Assembly: GCA_035409945.1 (NCBI GenBank)
Contig: DAONQC010000003.1
Span: forward strand, 62,001 to 126,000
Origin: MWEH01 sp035409945
Lineage (GTDB): Bacteria; Bacillota; Clostridia; Christensenellales; DTU072
DNA: 64,000 bases
Direction of reading: 5' to 3'
A program made the translations under genes and the position numbers. Numbering within the stretch: position 1 is the first letter of the stretch; each line of letters starts with the position of its first letter. Under the pieces are notes generated by a model. It saw nothing but the letters and a program-made list of their open reading frames with translations, was not told the origin of the DNA and did no database searches. Shown here in pieces: positions 51,348 to 61,012 of the stretch.

Positions 51348-53873
51348 TTATAATAAAACCCTTTCATTGAATGTCATTTTAATTTTTCTTTTTTCTACGC
51401 TAGCTATGACAACCCAAATAAATGTAAACAATAATACACTAGATGCAAAGATGATAGGTAAGGATAAAGGGAAAAATTTAACAGCCGTGAATCTGTCGAT
51501 AAGAGAGCTAAATGTTGGCATAATTAGATTCACAAACCAACTCATGATAAAACCTATGAGCCCACCTGACAGTGCCACATTCAACCCCTCAAACAAGGAA
51601 AATCTTAAATAATCACTACCTGACATCCCCCCAATTTTATAAAGCTTCATTTCGTCTCTTCTATCGATTGCGGTAACAATTGAAATATTCAATACACCCA
51701 TAATACCAACTATGTAAACAGCTACTTGTAATATCTCCAAAAGGGTACCTATACCAGCCAAATTATCGGCACTGCCAGTCGCCCATTCTGCATAAGTAAG
51801 TGCATAAAACTCTTTGCGTTCAAATTCTTCGACAACTCTTCTAAGCTCGATAAAAGTCATTTGTTTGTCAACGCCTGGTTTCGCAGTTATGAGAAAAGTG
51901 GCTCCCGAAGTAATGTCTTTAATATACGAAAATTTACAATATCCGATTCTATCATATTCTGTAACCGTATCATCAATACCCACCACTTTAAGAACAAATA
52001 TTTCGTCAGAGAAGTCTGGTTTGATTGGACTAATTTTTATCTCATCACCTATTTTTACTCCAAACCTAATATACATATCTCTAGATAAAACAACACAATT
52101 ATCCATTGAATCCCAGCATTCCTTTGTTACATCTTCTAGACCACTCGTACAATGAACTAATGTTTCAAATGTATCTACGCCATATAAAGACCACTCCTTA
52201 TCTTCCGTTCCTGGAACAACAAAGTTAACACTGTTAAAATAGCCTACAAAATCTAGTGTATCTATATCATCAATTTTATCCTTAGCCTCTAAGTAAGACA
52301 TTTCTATGTCTTCAGATGTTGAACTAATTACAAAATCTGCATCATACCTAGTTCGGAAAGGAATAACCGCGGTATTAACCAAAGATACTACCTGAAACAC
52401 TAAGAAAGAAAATACCGTAACAATAGCCACTAGCATCGCAACCGTGTTTATCGCCTTATTCCTAAGCAAGCTAATACTGGCGAGCTTGCCACTTCCAGAT
52501 TGCGCAATTTTTCCAGTAATAGCTGAAAAAAACTGTATCGTATAAGGAAGTATTACAACCACCCATAATACCATTACTACTATTAACATTGGTGCAACAA
52601 TGAGCAAGGCCGTCCCTCTCAAGAAAGAGTATGTAATACCTAGTCCAACTAGAAGAACGCTAAGGATAATAACCCATAAGCCTTTTGGCTTTTTAACAAT
52701 TTTTTCCGATTGAGATGTAAGTTCTCTAATTGTCTTTTTGCTTGTTGATATTATAGGCGCAATAGTTGATAAAACACTTACAATAACTGAAATTAAAAAC
52801 GATAATATATATTTCCACCACGCATAATTTAGTGCTGTATGGACAAGTGGTATTAGCATCTTAGCTGCTAATCCCATCGCAGCCCTCCCAAGCAATAGCC
52901 CAACTCCACCACCGACAATAGCATAAAACAACACTTCTAATAACATAATAATCGATGTTTGAAATGGAGTAGCTCCTGTAGCTTTAAATATTATCATTTC
53001 CGAAGCCCTATTTCTGGCTATAATAATATACGATGTATAAAGTATCAACATCAATGTGGCTACTAAAAAAACCAATCCGACTGTTAATAAAGTAGTATTA
53101 TTCTTAACAATTTGTAGCACATGCTCTTTATTATTTCCTTCTCCAACTTTGACTGCTGGGAAGTTTTCTTCAAAAATAGTTTCATATTTTTCAAATAATT
53201 CGGGGGAGTTGAAATTGAAATATACAGCATTTACTTGACCATTGTTACCGATAGATGAAAAATCCACCAAAATATTTTTATCAGCTGGTGAACTAAAAAT
53301 GGCTTCATTCTTTGCTATATACTCCACAACTACTTTCGTATATCGGTTATATGTTGGTATATATATTTCTACAAGATCCCCTACTGATATTTCATGTTTT
53401 TTAGCAAAACTCTCTCCAATAATTATAGTGCTATAACCACCTATAAACTCATATCTTATATCAGGGTCTTCTGTATCTGCATTGAATACCTGCGTGTAAT
53501 TCAGTGGTCTTTTGGAAAAGTAGTATTCCAAATCAGTAGCCTCTAAAAGTACTGTTATAGATTCTGTTTCCGTCTTTAATATTGTATTGAATTTCGTAAA
53601 ATAAAAAGATGTAGAAATATCATTTTCATCAACAAAGCTTCTAACTCTAGCTTCACTAAAAAACTCATTCGTTGCATGATTTCTCCCAAGTAGCATATGG
53701 GAATCTTGCGCGACTCTATTAGCTTCAGCCATGTTTATGTTGTAAAACACATCAAACATTGATAGAGCAACAAAAATCATAGCAGTAACTACCATTATAG
53801 TTACGACTATTACAAGAACTTGTCCTTTGTTACTATCGACACTCCTAAGAGTGTTTTTAAGTAGTATATTCAA
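51348..53873 (-). CDS. FtsX-type ABC transporter permease
   Basis: An 841-aa membrane protein of the MacB/LolE/FtsX superfamily. One membrane segment (about 15-37) precedes a large outside domain; three segments follow (about 270-390), then a second FtsX module with a pair of segments near 405-455, one near 480, another outside domain (about 505-700), and three final segments. This ten-segment layout is that of two fused FtsX halves, so it may work with one ATPase dimer. The ATPase lies upstream (54174-54839). Such systems export lipids or peptides or transmit signals to the envelope. Confidence 0.9.
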   Translation of the reverse strand: MNILLKNTLRSVDSNKGQVLVIVVTIMVVTAMIFVALSMFDVFYNINMAEANRVAQDSHMLLGRNHATNEFFSEARVRSFVDENDISTSFYFTKFNTILKTETESITVLLEATDLEYYFSKRPLNYTQVFNADTEDPDIRYEFIGGYSTIIIGESFAKKHEISVGDLVEIYIPTYNRYTKVVVEYIAKNEAIFSSPADKNILVDFSSIGNNGQVNAVYFNFNSPELFEKYETIFEENFPAVKVGEGNNKEHVLQIVKNNTTLLTVGLVFLVATLMLILYTSYIIIARNRASEMIIFKATGATPFQTSIIMLLEVLFYAIVGGGVGLLLGRAAMGLAAKMLIPLVHTALNYAWWKYILSFLISVIVSVLSTIAPIISTSKKTIRELTSQSEKIVKKPKGLWVIILSVLLVGLGITYSFLRGTALLIVAPMLIVVMVLWVVVILPYTIQFFSAITGKIAQSGSGKLASISLLRNKAINTVAMLVAIVTVFSFLVFQVVSLVNTAVIPFRTRYDADFVISSTSEDIEMSYLEAKDKIDDIDTLDFVGYFNSVNFVVPGTEDKEWSLYGVDTFETLVHCTSGLEDVTKECWDSMDNCVVLSRDMYIRFGVKIGDEIKISPIKPDFSDEIFVLKVVGIDDTVTEYDRIGYCKFSYIKDITSGATFLITAKPGVDKQMTFIELRRVVEEFERKEFYALTYAEWATGSADNLAGIGTLLEILQVAVYIVGIMGVLNISIVTAIDRRDEMKLYKIGGMSGSDYLRFSLFEGLNVALSGGLIGFIMSWFVNLIMPTFSSLIDRFTAVKFFPLSLPIIFASSVLLFTFIWVVIASVEKRKIKMTFNERVLL

Positions 53874-53921
53874 ATATTTCCCCTTTACTATTTGCCAATA
53901 TATCCTTCACTTTAAGACTAA

Positions 53922-54008
53922 TTAATCGTCATACATTCTGATTTTTTTACCATATTTAGCGCCTTCTACACTGTGTTCAGCTTGCGCAATCGTCACCAGC
54001 TTACTCAT
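53922..54008 (-). pseudogene. Remnant copy 2 of the ABC ATPase 3' end (28-codon frame)
   Basis: A complete small frame with ATG and stop that reads ..VTIAQAEHSVEGAKYGKKI.., parallel to TTIVQVTHSVENAKYGNRRI of the ATPase C-terminus. The nearer copy is about 132 bases away. No clear ribosome binding site. Confidence 0.8.
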
Positions 54009-54055
54009 TAATCTAACGTTCATTTTAACAACTATTGACCTCAGAGATTTGTGAA

Positions 54056-54146
54056 ATGCCATACTTTATCAAAACCCGATGCCATACTTAGCATTTTCTT
54101 CACTGTGTGCAACTTGCACAATCGCCCTTGTTTGTTCGTCAATCCG
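54056..54146 (-). pseudogene. Remnant copy 1 of the ABC ATPase 3' end
   Basis: On the minus strand this reads EQTRAIVQVAHSEENAKYGIGF-stop; the parent reads EQTGTTIVQVTHSVENAKYG before its last 15 residues. The offset is 138 bases. Together with copy 2 it fills the 53874-54173 gap between permease and ATPase. Confidence 0.85.
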
Positions 54147-54173
54147 ACATCCATTTAAACGACTAGTAAACTG

Positions 54174-54839
54174 TCACACATTTTCTATAATGCCATCCTT
54201 TATAAAGATTCGTCTGTTACCATACTTAGCATTTTCTACACTGTGTGTAACTTGCACAATCGTTGTCCCGGTTTGTTCATTAATCTCTTTCAGCAGCTCC
54301 ATAATTGCTACGCTATTTTTACTATCTAAGTTTCCTGTAGGTTCATCTAGTAACAATATGCTAGGTGAAAAAATCATTCCCCGCGCTATGGCTACTCTCT
54401 GTTGCTCTCCACCTGAGATTGTTGAAGGCAACCTCTTCGCATATTGTTCGACACCTAGCCTTTCCATTATTTCATTAACTTTCTCTTCGTAATCTGATAT
54501 TTTTTTACCATCTAAAATTATTGGAAGTAAAATATTTTCCTTTACAGTAAGGTATGGAGCAAGGTTGAAAAATTGAAAAACAAAACCGAGCTCTCTTCTT
54601 CTCAACATTGCTAACTCTTTTTCCTTCATTTTGGTCATATCAATCCCATTTAATAAAACTTGACCCTCCGTCGGCATATCGATGCCGCCCATAATGGTTA
54701 ATAGTGTTGACTTGCCAGACCCAGATGCTCCTTCAATAGAGAGAAAATCACCCTTTTCTACTGAAAGTGAAACATCATTAAGAACATTTATTCCCTCAAC
54801 AAAACTCTTAGTCACATTTTTTAATTCTAATATACTCAT
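54174..54839 (-). CDS. ABC transporter ATPase (LolD/MacB type)
   Basis: A 221-aa ATP-binding protein of the FtsE/LolD/MacB group. Walker A GASGSGKST at 37-45, a Q-loop in FVFQFFNLAPYLT, signature ISGGEQQRVAIARG, Walker B ILLLDEPTGNLDS and the switch His in QVTHS. It powers the FtsX-type permease that follows 300 bases later; the gap is unusually large and is filled by copies of this gene's own 3' end. Confidence 0.95.
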   Translation of the reverse strand: MSILELKNVTKSFVEGINVLNDVSLSVEKGDFLSIEGASGSGKSTLLTIMGGIDMPTEGQVLLNGIDMTKMKEKELAMLRRRELGFVFQFFNLAPYLTVKENILLPIILDGKKISDYEEKVNEIMERLGVEQYAKRLPSTISGGEQQRVAIARGMIFSPSILLLDEPTGNLDSKNSVAIMELLKEINEQTGTTIVQVTHSVENAKYGNRRIFIKDGIIENV

Positions 54840-54929
54840 AATTTATCCCCAGAATCTATATATCTGATATTTTAATTTTCTACTCCCCATAAACATAAAC
54901 TATCTCGCTTAAAACTACTTGATAACTAC

Positions 54930-56582
54930 TTAATTGGTACCATTGGTACTTGGTTCTTTATTGTAAAAAACATCTTGAACCTGCAAATACATATTTAGTA
55001 TCGAGTTTACAAATACTGTACTCAGTAAATTTTCATACACATCTAATACAGGTCCCGTATAATCTGTTAGCACATCATAGTATCCAGCTAGTTCCATAAG
55101 TTCATTTTCAGTTAAAGCCGTTACCTCAGTTGCATTTTTAATGTATGAAAATTTTTCATACACTCCATCCACTGCAGCGATGTAGTCTGTAATTTGACTG
55201 GATAATGATAATTTGAAGGCTGTTTGTTCGGCATCATCATTAAAAGGCATATCGATGGCTTTAGAAATAGTCATAATCTCAGCTAATTTATTTGCTAGCC
55301 CATCACTAGTTTTAATCTCAGTCAGCTCATAACCTTTTTGAAGTCCGAAATGTAACGATCTTGAAAATGAAATCATGCTCATATATTTATGATACTCGGG
55401 ATTAATACTACCTGGAGTTTTTACCCTTGCAATTCCTTCAAAAGTTGTATTTTCTATTTTCAGCAAGCTTTCAGTAGCAGTAAATATACAAAATTTCGTT
55501 AACTCCTTGTTAGCCATTATTAAATTTCTAATCTCTTCTAATCGGGCAAGCGAACCCAAAATATTGGCATCGTTGATTCTATCACTATACCTAGGATCAT
55601 TAACAAGCGATGGTAACGGAGAAGAAAATCCAAATGCATTTAACAGATAATCAATACCATTTATTTCTAGTATTTCATTTAATTCGCTCCCAGACTGATA
55701 TGCTAATTCACCTAAAAGTCGAGCTTGAGGTAAAGTCCCGCCATTATCCTTAAAATCATTTATCATAGCCACTAGCGATGAAGAAATTCTAAAAATAGTT
55801 ACAAAATCATCACGAGATATAACATCGCTTTTATCATCGTTTCCAGCATATATGACCTCGTATAAAATTTTTGCAAGCTCATCGACCGTTAGCATTGTGT
55901 TATCAACTATTTCTTGAAAAGCCACAGCATACACATCGTAATTAAGTAACTTTAAAGGATTAAAAACCAACTGTTTAATAACCTCGCCTTCATCGTTAGT
56001 TACTGGCTCTCCTTCATCGTTAATTAATGGCTCTCCTTCATCATAAAAGAATAGAATCACACCAACAATACCTTTAAAGTCTTCTTTGTTTTCAATATTA
56101 TCAAAGTCAAATACTTCTTCTGGATTTACTAAATTACTCAAATAGTTTGAGAAACTCAATGCTTTCTCAGCTGATATTCCCGCCCTTCTAAAGCAGTCTA
56201 ACAAAAACGATGCGCGATTATGATTAACTATGGACTGCCCCTTTGATGTAATCTGATAAGTTTCGTCAAATAAACCATTACCTTCGCTACTGGTATCAAC
56301 TCCAAAAAAGCCAGCTAACGCCCATAACAAAGTTCGGTCATTAGTAACCCCGAATAAATCCTTCACAAAATTTTTAATATCTGACTTGAATCTATTTTGA
56401 ACTTCTATTTCGTAAATAGTGTTTCTTTCACTAGTATAGTTATCAGCAGTTATTGTACCTGCTACTTCTGTTCCTTTTTCATTTGCAATAACACCAATAG
56501 ATGTAGCTAAAAATATAGCTAGAAGCACCAATGCAACTAACATTGTAAACTTATTATTAAATATACGTTTTATTTTAACCAA
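54930..56582 (-). CDS. Large envelope protein of unknown function next to the FtsX-type exporter
   Basis: A 550-aa protein that I do not recognise. A basic start and one hydrophobic segment (about 13-33) indicate a membrane anchor or uncleaved signal. The remainder is soluble, helical and rather acidic, with no Cys pairs or catalytic motif. A tandem DEGEP(L/V)(I/T)N repeat lies near 180-200 (DNA 55983-56046). It precedes the ABC ATPase and permease on the same strand (90-base gap), so I infer an accessory envelope subunit, comparable in position to MacA-like adaptors but without sequence likeness. Confidence 0.75.
   Translation of the reverse strand: MVKIKRIFNNKFTMLVALVLLAIFLATSIGVIANEKGTEVAGTITADNYTSERNTIYEIEVQNRFKSDIKNFVKDLFGVTNDRTLLWALAGFFGVDTSSEGNGLFDETYQITSKGQSIVNHNRASFLLDCFRRAGISAEKALSFSNYLSNLVNPEEVFDFDNIENKEDFKGIVGVILFFYDEGEPLINDEGEPVTNDEGEVIKQLVFNPLKLLNYDVYAVAFQEIVDNTMLTVDELAKILYEVIYAGNDDKSDVISRDDFVTIFRISSSLVAMINDFKDNGGTLPQARLLGELAYQSGSELNEILEINGIDYLLNAFGFSSPLPSLVNDPRYSDRINDANILGSLARLEEIRNLIMANKELTKFCIFTATESLLKIENTTFEGIARVKTPGSINPEYHKYMSMISFSRSLHFGLQKGYELTEIKTSDGLANKLAEIMTISKAIDMPFNDDAEQTAFKLSLSSQITDYIAAVDGVYEKFSYIKNATEVTALTENELMELAGYYDVLTDYTGPVLDVYENLLSTVFVNSILNMYLQVQDVFYNKEPSTNGTN
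55983..56046 (-). repeat. 24-bp tandem repeat inside the 550-aa gene
   Basis: Units start at 55983, 56007 and 56031 (last one partial), each coding NDEGEPxx. The period is a multiple of three, so copy number can change without breaking the frame. Confidence 0.85.
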
Positions 56583-56697
56583 AACTCACCTATCATTATA
56601 CAAAACCAAATATTTGATTATTTTGGGCATTTATAACTTGAATTATTATACAACACGCGTGCGCACAATACAAGGAAGGCAACGTGTACTTATTGTG

Positions 56698-57000
56698 AAA
56701 CGATATAACCTGCACTTACCCATAACTCCCGATAAGCTGTTTACTGTTGCACTTACTATGATAGCTGACAGTGAAACGATACAACTTTGCAATTGATTGA
56801 GAATTAACAGAAACGATATAACCTGCACTTACCCATAACTCCCGAGGATCTGTTTACTGTTGCACTTACTATGATAACTGACAGTGAAGTGATACGACCT
56901 TGCAATTACAAGAGAATTAACCGAAACGATATAACTTGCACTTACCTAGTAACACTCGGAGTCTATTTACGACAAATTTAGTATGATAACGACAATAATC
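56698..57000 (+). repeat. 113-bp tandem array, 2.7 units (dispersed family, copy v)
   Basis: The word AAACGATATAAC-TGCACTTACC begins at 56698, 56811 and 56924, an exact 113-base period. Units 1 and 2 agree closely throughout (ACTCCCGA, CTGTTTACTGTTGCACTTACTATGAT, CTGACAGTGAA, TTGCAATT, GAGAATTAAC); unit 3 diverges after 60 bases. Parts match copies ii, iii and iv. The gap 56583-57230 holds no gene apart from this array and presumably the leuS promoter, which I could not place. Confidence 0.9.
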
Positions 57001-57230
57001 AACACAAAAGAAAGCAAACGATGGCAGACAATCCTTATGTTTATCTAATTCTCTTTCCCGTATTATGGCTAAAACCTGACACTTTAGTTCATTTTACTTT
57101 ACTTTTCGCGCGTATAAGTTAGATAATAACTAATAATAGATTACCAGCAAGTAATGGATTTGCACAGCATTCCTATAATTCATAGTAATTACTTAAATAA
57201 CTGACTTAAAGGAAAATGAGGAATTTTATT

Positions 57231-59636
57231 ATGGTTAAAGAATATAATTTTAAAAAAGTAGAAGCTAAATGGCAAAAACATTGGTACGATAACAAGCTTT
57301 TCGGAGCAAAAGAAGATCCAAATAAAGAAAAGTTTTATGCTTTAATTGAGTTTCCATATCCTAGTGGAGCGGGGCTTCATGTCGGACACATTCGAGCCTT
57401 TTCATCGATGGAAGTTATAGCGAGAAAAAAACGTCTAGAAGGATACAGTGTATTATTCCCTATTGGTTATGATGCATTTGGTTTACCAACTGAAAATTAT
57501 GCATTACAAACCAAGCAACATCCACGTGCCGTTACTGACAAGAATATAATAATGTTTGAAAAACAACTGAAATCAGTTGGGTATAGTTTTGACTGGGATA
57601 GAGTAATAGATACCACAGACCCTAATTATTACAAATGGACACAGTGGATTTTTATACAGTTATTCAAAAAAGGATTAGCGTATAAGTCAAAAACTTTAGT
57701 TAATTTTTGCCCAGACTGTAAAGTCGTACTTGCTAATGAAGAAAGTCAAGGTGGCATCTGCGATCGATGCGGGTCTGAAGTAATACAAAAAGAAAAGGAA
57801 GTTTGGTTTTTAAAAATTAGAGATTATGCAGAGTCATTACTGTCTGGTATCTCTACAGTTAACTTTCCAGACCGTATTAAAACGGAGCAGGAAAACTGGA
57901 TAGGAAAATCAAAAGGAGCAGATGTAACCTTCAATTTAACTTCAAATAACAAGACCGCACCTATCGTTGTTTATACAACTAGACCAGACACAATATACGG
58001 AGTAACTTTCTTAGTAATATCGCCTGAGCATCCCATTTTAGAAGAATTTGGAACCGAAATAGAAAACATGGAGGAACTTAGAGAATATCAAGCAAAAGCT
58101 AAATTAAAAAAGGAATTAGAAAGAACCCAACTTAATAAAGATAAAACTGGATTAATGCTAAAAGGACTAAATGCAGTAAATCCAATCACTGGAACAACTA
58201 TTCCAGTATTCACTGCAGACTATGTCATGATGGACTATGGTACGGGAGCAATCATGGCAGTCCCAGCACACGACAAAAGAGACTGGGATTTTGCTAAAGC
58301 ATATAATCTTCCCATAATTGAAGTAATAAAAAGTTCGCTTAATGTACAAGAAGAACCCTATGTAGAAAAAGATGAGGAAGGCATATTAGTTAACTCTCCC
58401 TTAATTAATGGTTTAAATGTACCCCAAGCCATCAATAAAATTATTGAAAAAATGACTGACCTTGGCGTTGGTTCTCCAAAAACCGACTATAAAATGAAGG
58501 ACTGGGCTTTCAACAGACAAAGATATTGGGGAGAACCGATACCAATAGTAAACTGTCCTAAATGCGGACAAATCCCTGTTCCAGAAAATGAATTACCCTT
58601 AGTTCTTCCCGATATGGATGACATATCACCCACTGACGATGCCAGTTCGCCACTTAAAAATTGTGTTGACTGGGTAAATACAACTTGCCCTATATGTGGT
58701 AGTCCCGCAACAAGGGAAACTGATACTATGCCACAATGGGCTGGTAGCAGTTGGTATTTCTTAAGATATATGAGCCCCCATGATGATAAACATCTAGTAA
58801 ATCCTGCTGCCTACTCTTATTGGGGGCAAGTCGACTGGTATAACGGTGGTATGGAGCATGTTACTCGCCATCTAATATATTCTAGATTTTGGAATCAGTT
58901 TCTCTTCGATATAGGAGTTATCACGCACAAAGAACCATATATTCGTCGTTCAGCACAAGGTCTCATTTTGGGAGCAGATGGAGAAAAAATGAGTAAATCG
59001 CGCGGCAATGTAGTAAATCCAGACGATGTTATAAAAGAGTATGGAGCTGATGTCTTGCGCTTATTTATATTATTTATAGGAGATTACGAAAAACCTGCTG
59101 CTTGGTCACCAGATGGAATTAAGGGATGTCAGCGTTTTGCAAACAGATTCTGGGCTGCTCAAAACCTTCTTACTAATGACGATATTGATACAAGCGATTT
59201 GAATTTAGACTTATTAATAAAGAATGTTAGTGAGGATTATGAAGCTGGAAAATATAATACTGCAATTGCGTATCTAATGACTGCTCTGAACACAATTTAT
59301 TCACGAGGTGCTGTAACTTTACAAGAAATGAATACCATTGCCCTATTATTAAATCCAGTTGCCCCACACATAACCAGTGAGGTTTTCTATAATCTAAATA
59401 AAGCTCAAATTACCGACTCAAAATATCCTGTATTTGATCCTAAAAAAATAATTGCTGATGAAATAGAAATCCCTGTCCAAATCATGGGCAAATTAAGAGC
59501 ACGAGTAACAGTCCCTACTGGATCTGATGAGGAAACAGTAATGGCTGCCGTAAAAGATACCGGCTGTCTAGATGGAAAAACTATTCAGAAAATCATCTTC
59601 GTTAAAGATAGAATAATTAATATTATTGCCAAATAA
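57231..59636 (+). CDS. leuS: Leucyl-tRNA synthetase
   Basis: Charges tRNA-Leu and edits mischarged products. The 801-aa protein has PYPSGAGLHVGH near the start (HIGH motif at 48-53), the CP1 editing domain with TTRPDTIYGVTF and VPAHDKRDWDFA, the zinc pair CPKC..CPIC, WAGSSWYFLRYMSP and KMSKSRGN. I start at the ATG 57231 with GAGG nine bases upstream; an earlier ATG at 57216 has its site too close. No T-box leader is seen. Confidence 0.98.
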   Translation: MVKEYNFKKVEAKWQKHWYDNKLFGAKEDPNKEKFYALIEFPYPSGAGLHVGHIRAFSSMEVIARKKRLEGYSVLFPIGYDAFGLPTENYALQTKQHPRAVTDKNIIMFEKQLKSVGYSFDWDRVIDTTDPNYYKWTQWIFIQLFKKGLAYKSKTLVNFCPDCKVVLANEESQGGICDRCGSEVIQKEKEVWFLKIRDYAESLLSGISTVNFPDRIKTEQENWIGKSKGADVTFNLTSNNKTAPIVVYTTRPDTIYGVTFLVISPEHPILEEFGTEIENMEELREYQAKAKLKKELERTQLNKDKTGLMLKGLNAVNPITGTTIPVFTADYVMMDYGTGAIMAVPAHDKRDWDFAKAYNLPIIEVIKSSLNVQEEPYVEKDEEGILVNSPLINGLNVPQAINKIIEKMTDLGVGSPKTDYKMKDWAFNRQRYWGEPIPIVNCPKCGQIPVPENELPLVLPDMDDISPTDDASSPLKNCVDWVNTTCPICGSPATRETDTMPQWAGSSWYFLRYMSPHDDKHLVNPAAYSYWGQVDWYNGGMEHVTRHLIYSRFWNQFLFDIGVITHKEPYIRRSAQGLILGADGEKMSKSRGNVVNPDDVIKEYGADVLRLFILFIGDYEKPAAWSPDGIKGCQRFANRFWAAQNLLTNDDIDTSDLNLDLLIKNVSEDYEAGKYNTAIAYLMTALNTIYSRGAVTLQEMNTIALLLNPVAPHITSEVFYNLNKAQITDSKYPVFDPKKIIADEIEIPVQIMGKLRARVTVPTGSDEETVMAAVKDTGCLDGKTIQKIIFVKDRIINIIAK

Positions 59637-59672
59637 TATTTCTCAACCCTTCTATACCTTTTCACAAAATTA

Positions 59673-59711
59673 TGCACGCTACCACCCTCAAGGTAACGTG
59701 CATTTTATTCT
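59673..59711 (+). terminator. Terminator of leuS
   Basis: TGCACG/CGTGCA (59673-59678 with 59697-59702) with an inner TACC/GGTA extension, followed by TTTTATTCTTT. About 37 bases after the stop. Confidence 0.8.
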
Positions 59712-59808
59712 TTGAAGGTTTATCTAACACCTTGTTAGCTTTTAACTCCAGTCCACTCTCAAACCTTTTCAAAAATTGACATAATACTTGTTTTTCACTC
59801 CTAAACAG

Positions 59809-59837
59809 TTGCCAAAAAACATTCACAATAGTAGAAT
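59809..59837 (+). promoter_or_regulatory. Candidate gapA promoter
   Basis: TTGCCA (59809-59814), 17 bases, TAGAAT (59832-59837). About 65 bases before the ATG. A TTGACA at 59776 has no good partner -10. Confidence 0.55.
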
Positions 59838-59901
59838 AATCAATGGTAACAATATATTACCAATTTTAATAATTATCAATTTTTCAATTTGGAGGTTTTA
59901 T

Positions 59902-60921
59902 ATGTCAAAAAATGTAAGAGTAGCTATTAATGGATTCGGCAGAATAGGCCGTTTAGCTTTTAGACAAATGTTCAATGCCCCTGGCTATGAAGTTGTTGCA
60001 ATCAATGATTTAACAGATGCTAAAATGTTAGCTCATCTATTAAAGTATGATTCAGTTCAAGGAAGATATGCCCTTGCTGACAAAGTATCTTTATCTGATA
60101 ACGGAATTGTTGTAGATGGTAAAAACATACCAATATTTGCCATTGCTAATGCAAGCGAATTACCCTGGAAAGAAATTGGTGTAGATGTAGTTCTAGAATG
60201 TACTGGATTCTATACATCAAAAGCAAAGTCACAAGCACACATCGATGCAGGTGCAAAAAAAGTTGTTATTTCAGCCCCAGCGGGAAATGATTTGCCAACC
60301 ATAGTTTATTCAGTTAATGAAGGTACTTTAAAGGCTTCTGACACTATTATATCTGCAGCATCTTGTACCACAAACTGCCTAGCGCCTATGACAAATGAAT
60401 TAAATAAGCTAGCAAACATTGAAAAAGGATTTATGACCACTATTCACGCATATACTGGTGATCAAATGGTTCTAGATGGTCCACATCGTAAAGGTGATTT
60501 AAGAAGAGCGAGAGCTGCTGCTATCAATATTGTTCCTAACACAACTGGAGCGGCAAAAGCTATTGGTTTAGTTATTCCTGAACTTTCAGGCAAGCTAGAT
60601 GGTGCTGCACAAAGAGTCCCAACTCCCAGTGGTTCAATAACTGAACTTGTTGCAGTTACTTCAAAACAGGTAACAGCAGAAGAAATTAATGCTGCTATGA
60701 AAGCTGCTGCAAATGACAGTTTCGGTTATACAGAAGATCAAATTGTATCAACTGACGTTATTGGTAGCACATTCGGAGCTATCTTCGATGCAACACTTAC
60801 CAAGGTAACTAAGCTAGACTGTGGAAAGTGCTTAGTAAAAATTACAAGTTGGTATGACAATGAGAATGGATACACCTCTCAAATGGTCAGAACTATTAAG
60901 TACCTATCAAGTCTTAAATAA
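59902..60921 (+). CDS. gapA: Glyceraldehyde-3-phosphate dehydrogenase, type I
   Basis: Glycolytic enzyme that oxidises and phosphorylates glyceraldehyde 3-phosphate. The 339-aa protein has NGFGRIGR for NAD, the catalytic Cys in SCTTNCLAP (near 154), and the terminal WYDNENGYTSQMV. The ATG at 59902 follows GGAGG; an open frame reaches 59788 but the added 38 residues are not part of the family. A strong promoter, own terminator and separate position suggest high, independent expression. Confidence 0.98.
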   Translation: MSKNVRVAINGFGRIGRLAFRQMFNAPGYEVVAINDLTDAKMLAHLLKYDSVQGRYALADKVSLSDNGIVVDGKNIPIFAIANASELPWKEIGVDVVLECTGFYTSKAKSQAHIDAGAKKVVISAPAGNDLPTIVYSVNEGTLKASDTIISAASCTTNCLAPMTNELNKLANIEKGFMTTIHAYTGDQMVLDGPHRKGDLRRARAAAINIVPNTTGAAKAIGLVIPELSGKLDGAAQRVPTPSGSITELVAVTSKQVTAEEINAAMKAAANDSFGYTEDQIVSTDVIGSTFGAIFDATLTKVTKLDCGKCLVKITSWYDNENGYTSQMVRTIKYLSSLK

Positions 60922-60950
60922 TTAAATTTAATATTTTAATGAAAAACGTA

Positions 60951-60990
60951 AGAGGGGCTAATCAAATCGTTTAGCCCCTCTTTTATCTCT
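60951..60990 (+). terminator. Terminator of gapA, possibly shared with the facing glucosidase gene
   Basis: Perfect 11-bp stem AGAGGGGCTAA/TTAGCCCCTCT (60951-60961 with 60971-60981) and T-rich TTTATCTCT after it. It lies between convergent genes; the minus-strand side has a weaker T-run (TTACGTTTTTC). Confidence 0.93.
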
Positions 60991-61012
60991 ATATCAACCT
61001 AGCAGATGTTGT

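Noticed and set aside
54840..54929. Possible terminal copy in the spacer between the ABC ATPase and the 550-aa gene
   Set aside because: Only a short AACTACTTGATAACTACTTA-type microrepeat is visible, and no match to the end of the 550-aa gene could be aligned.
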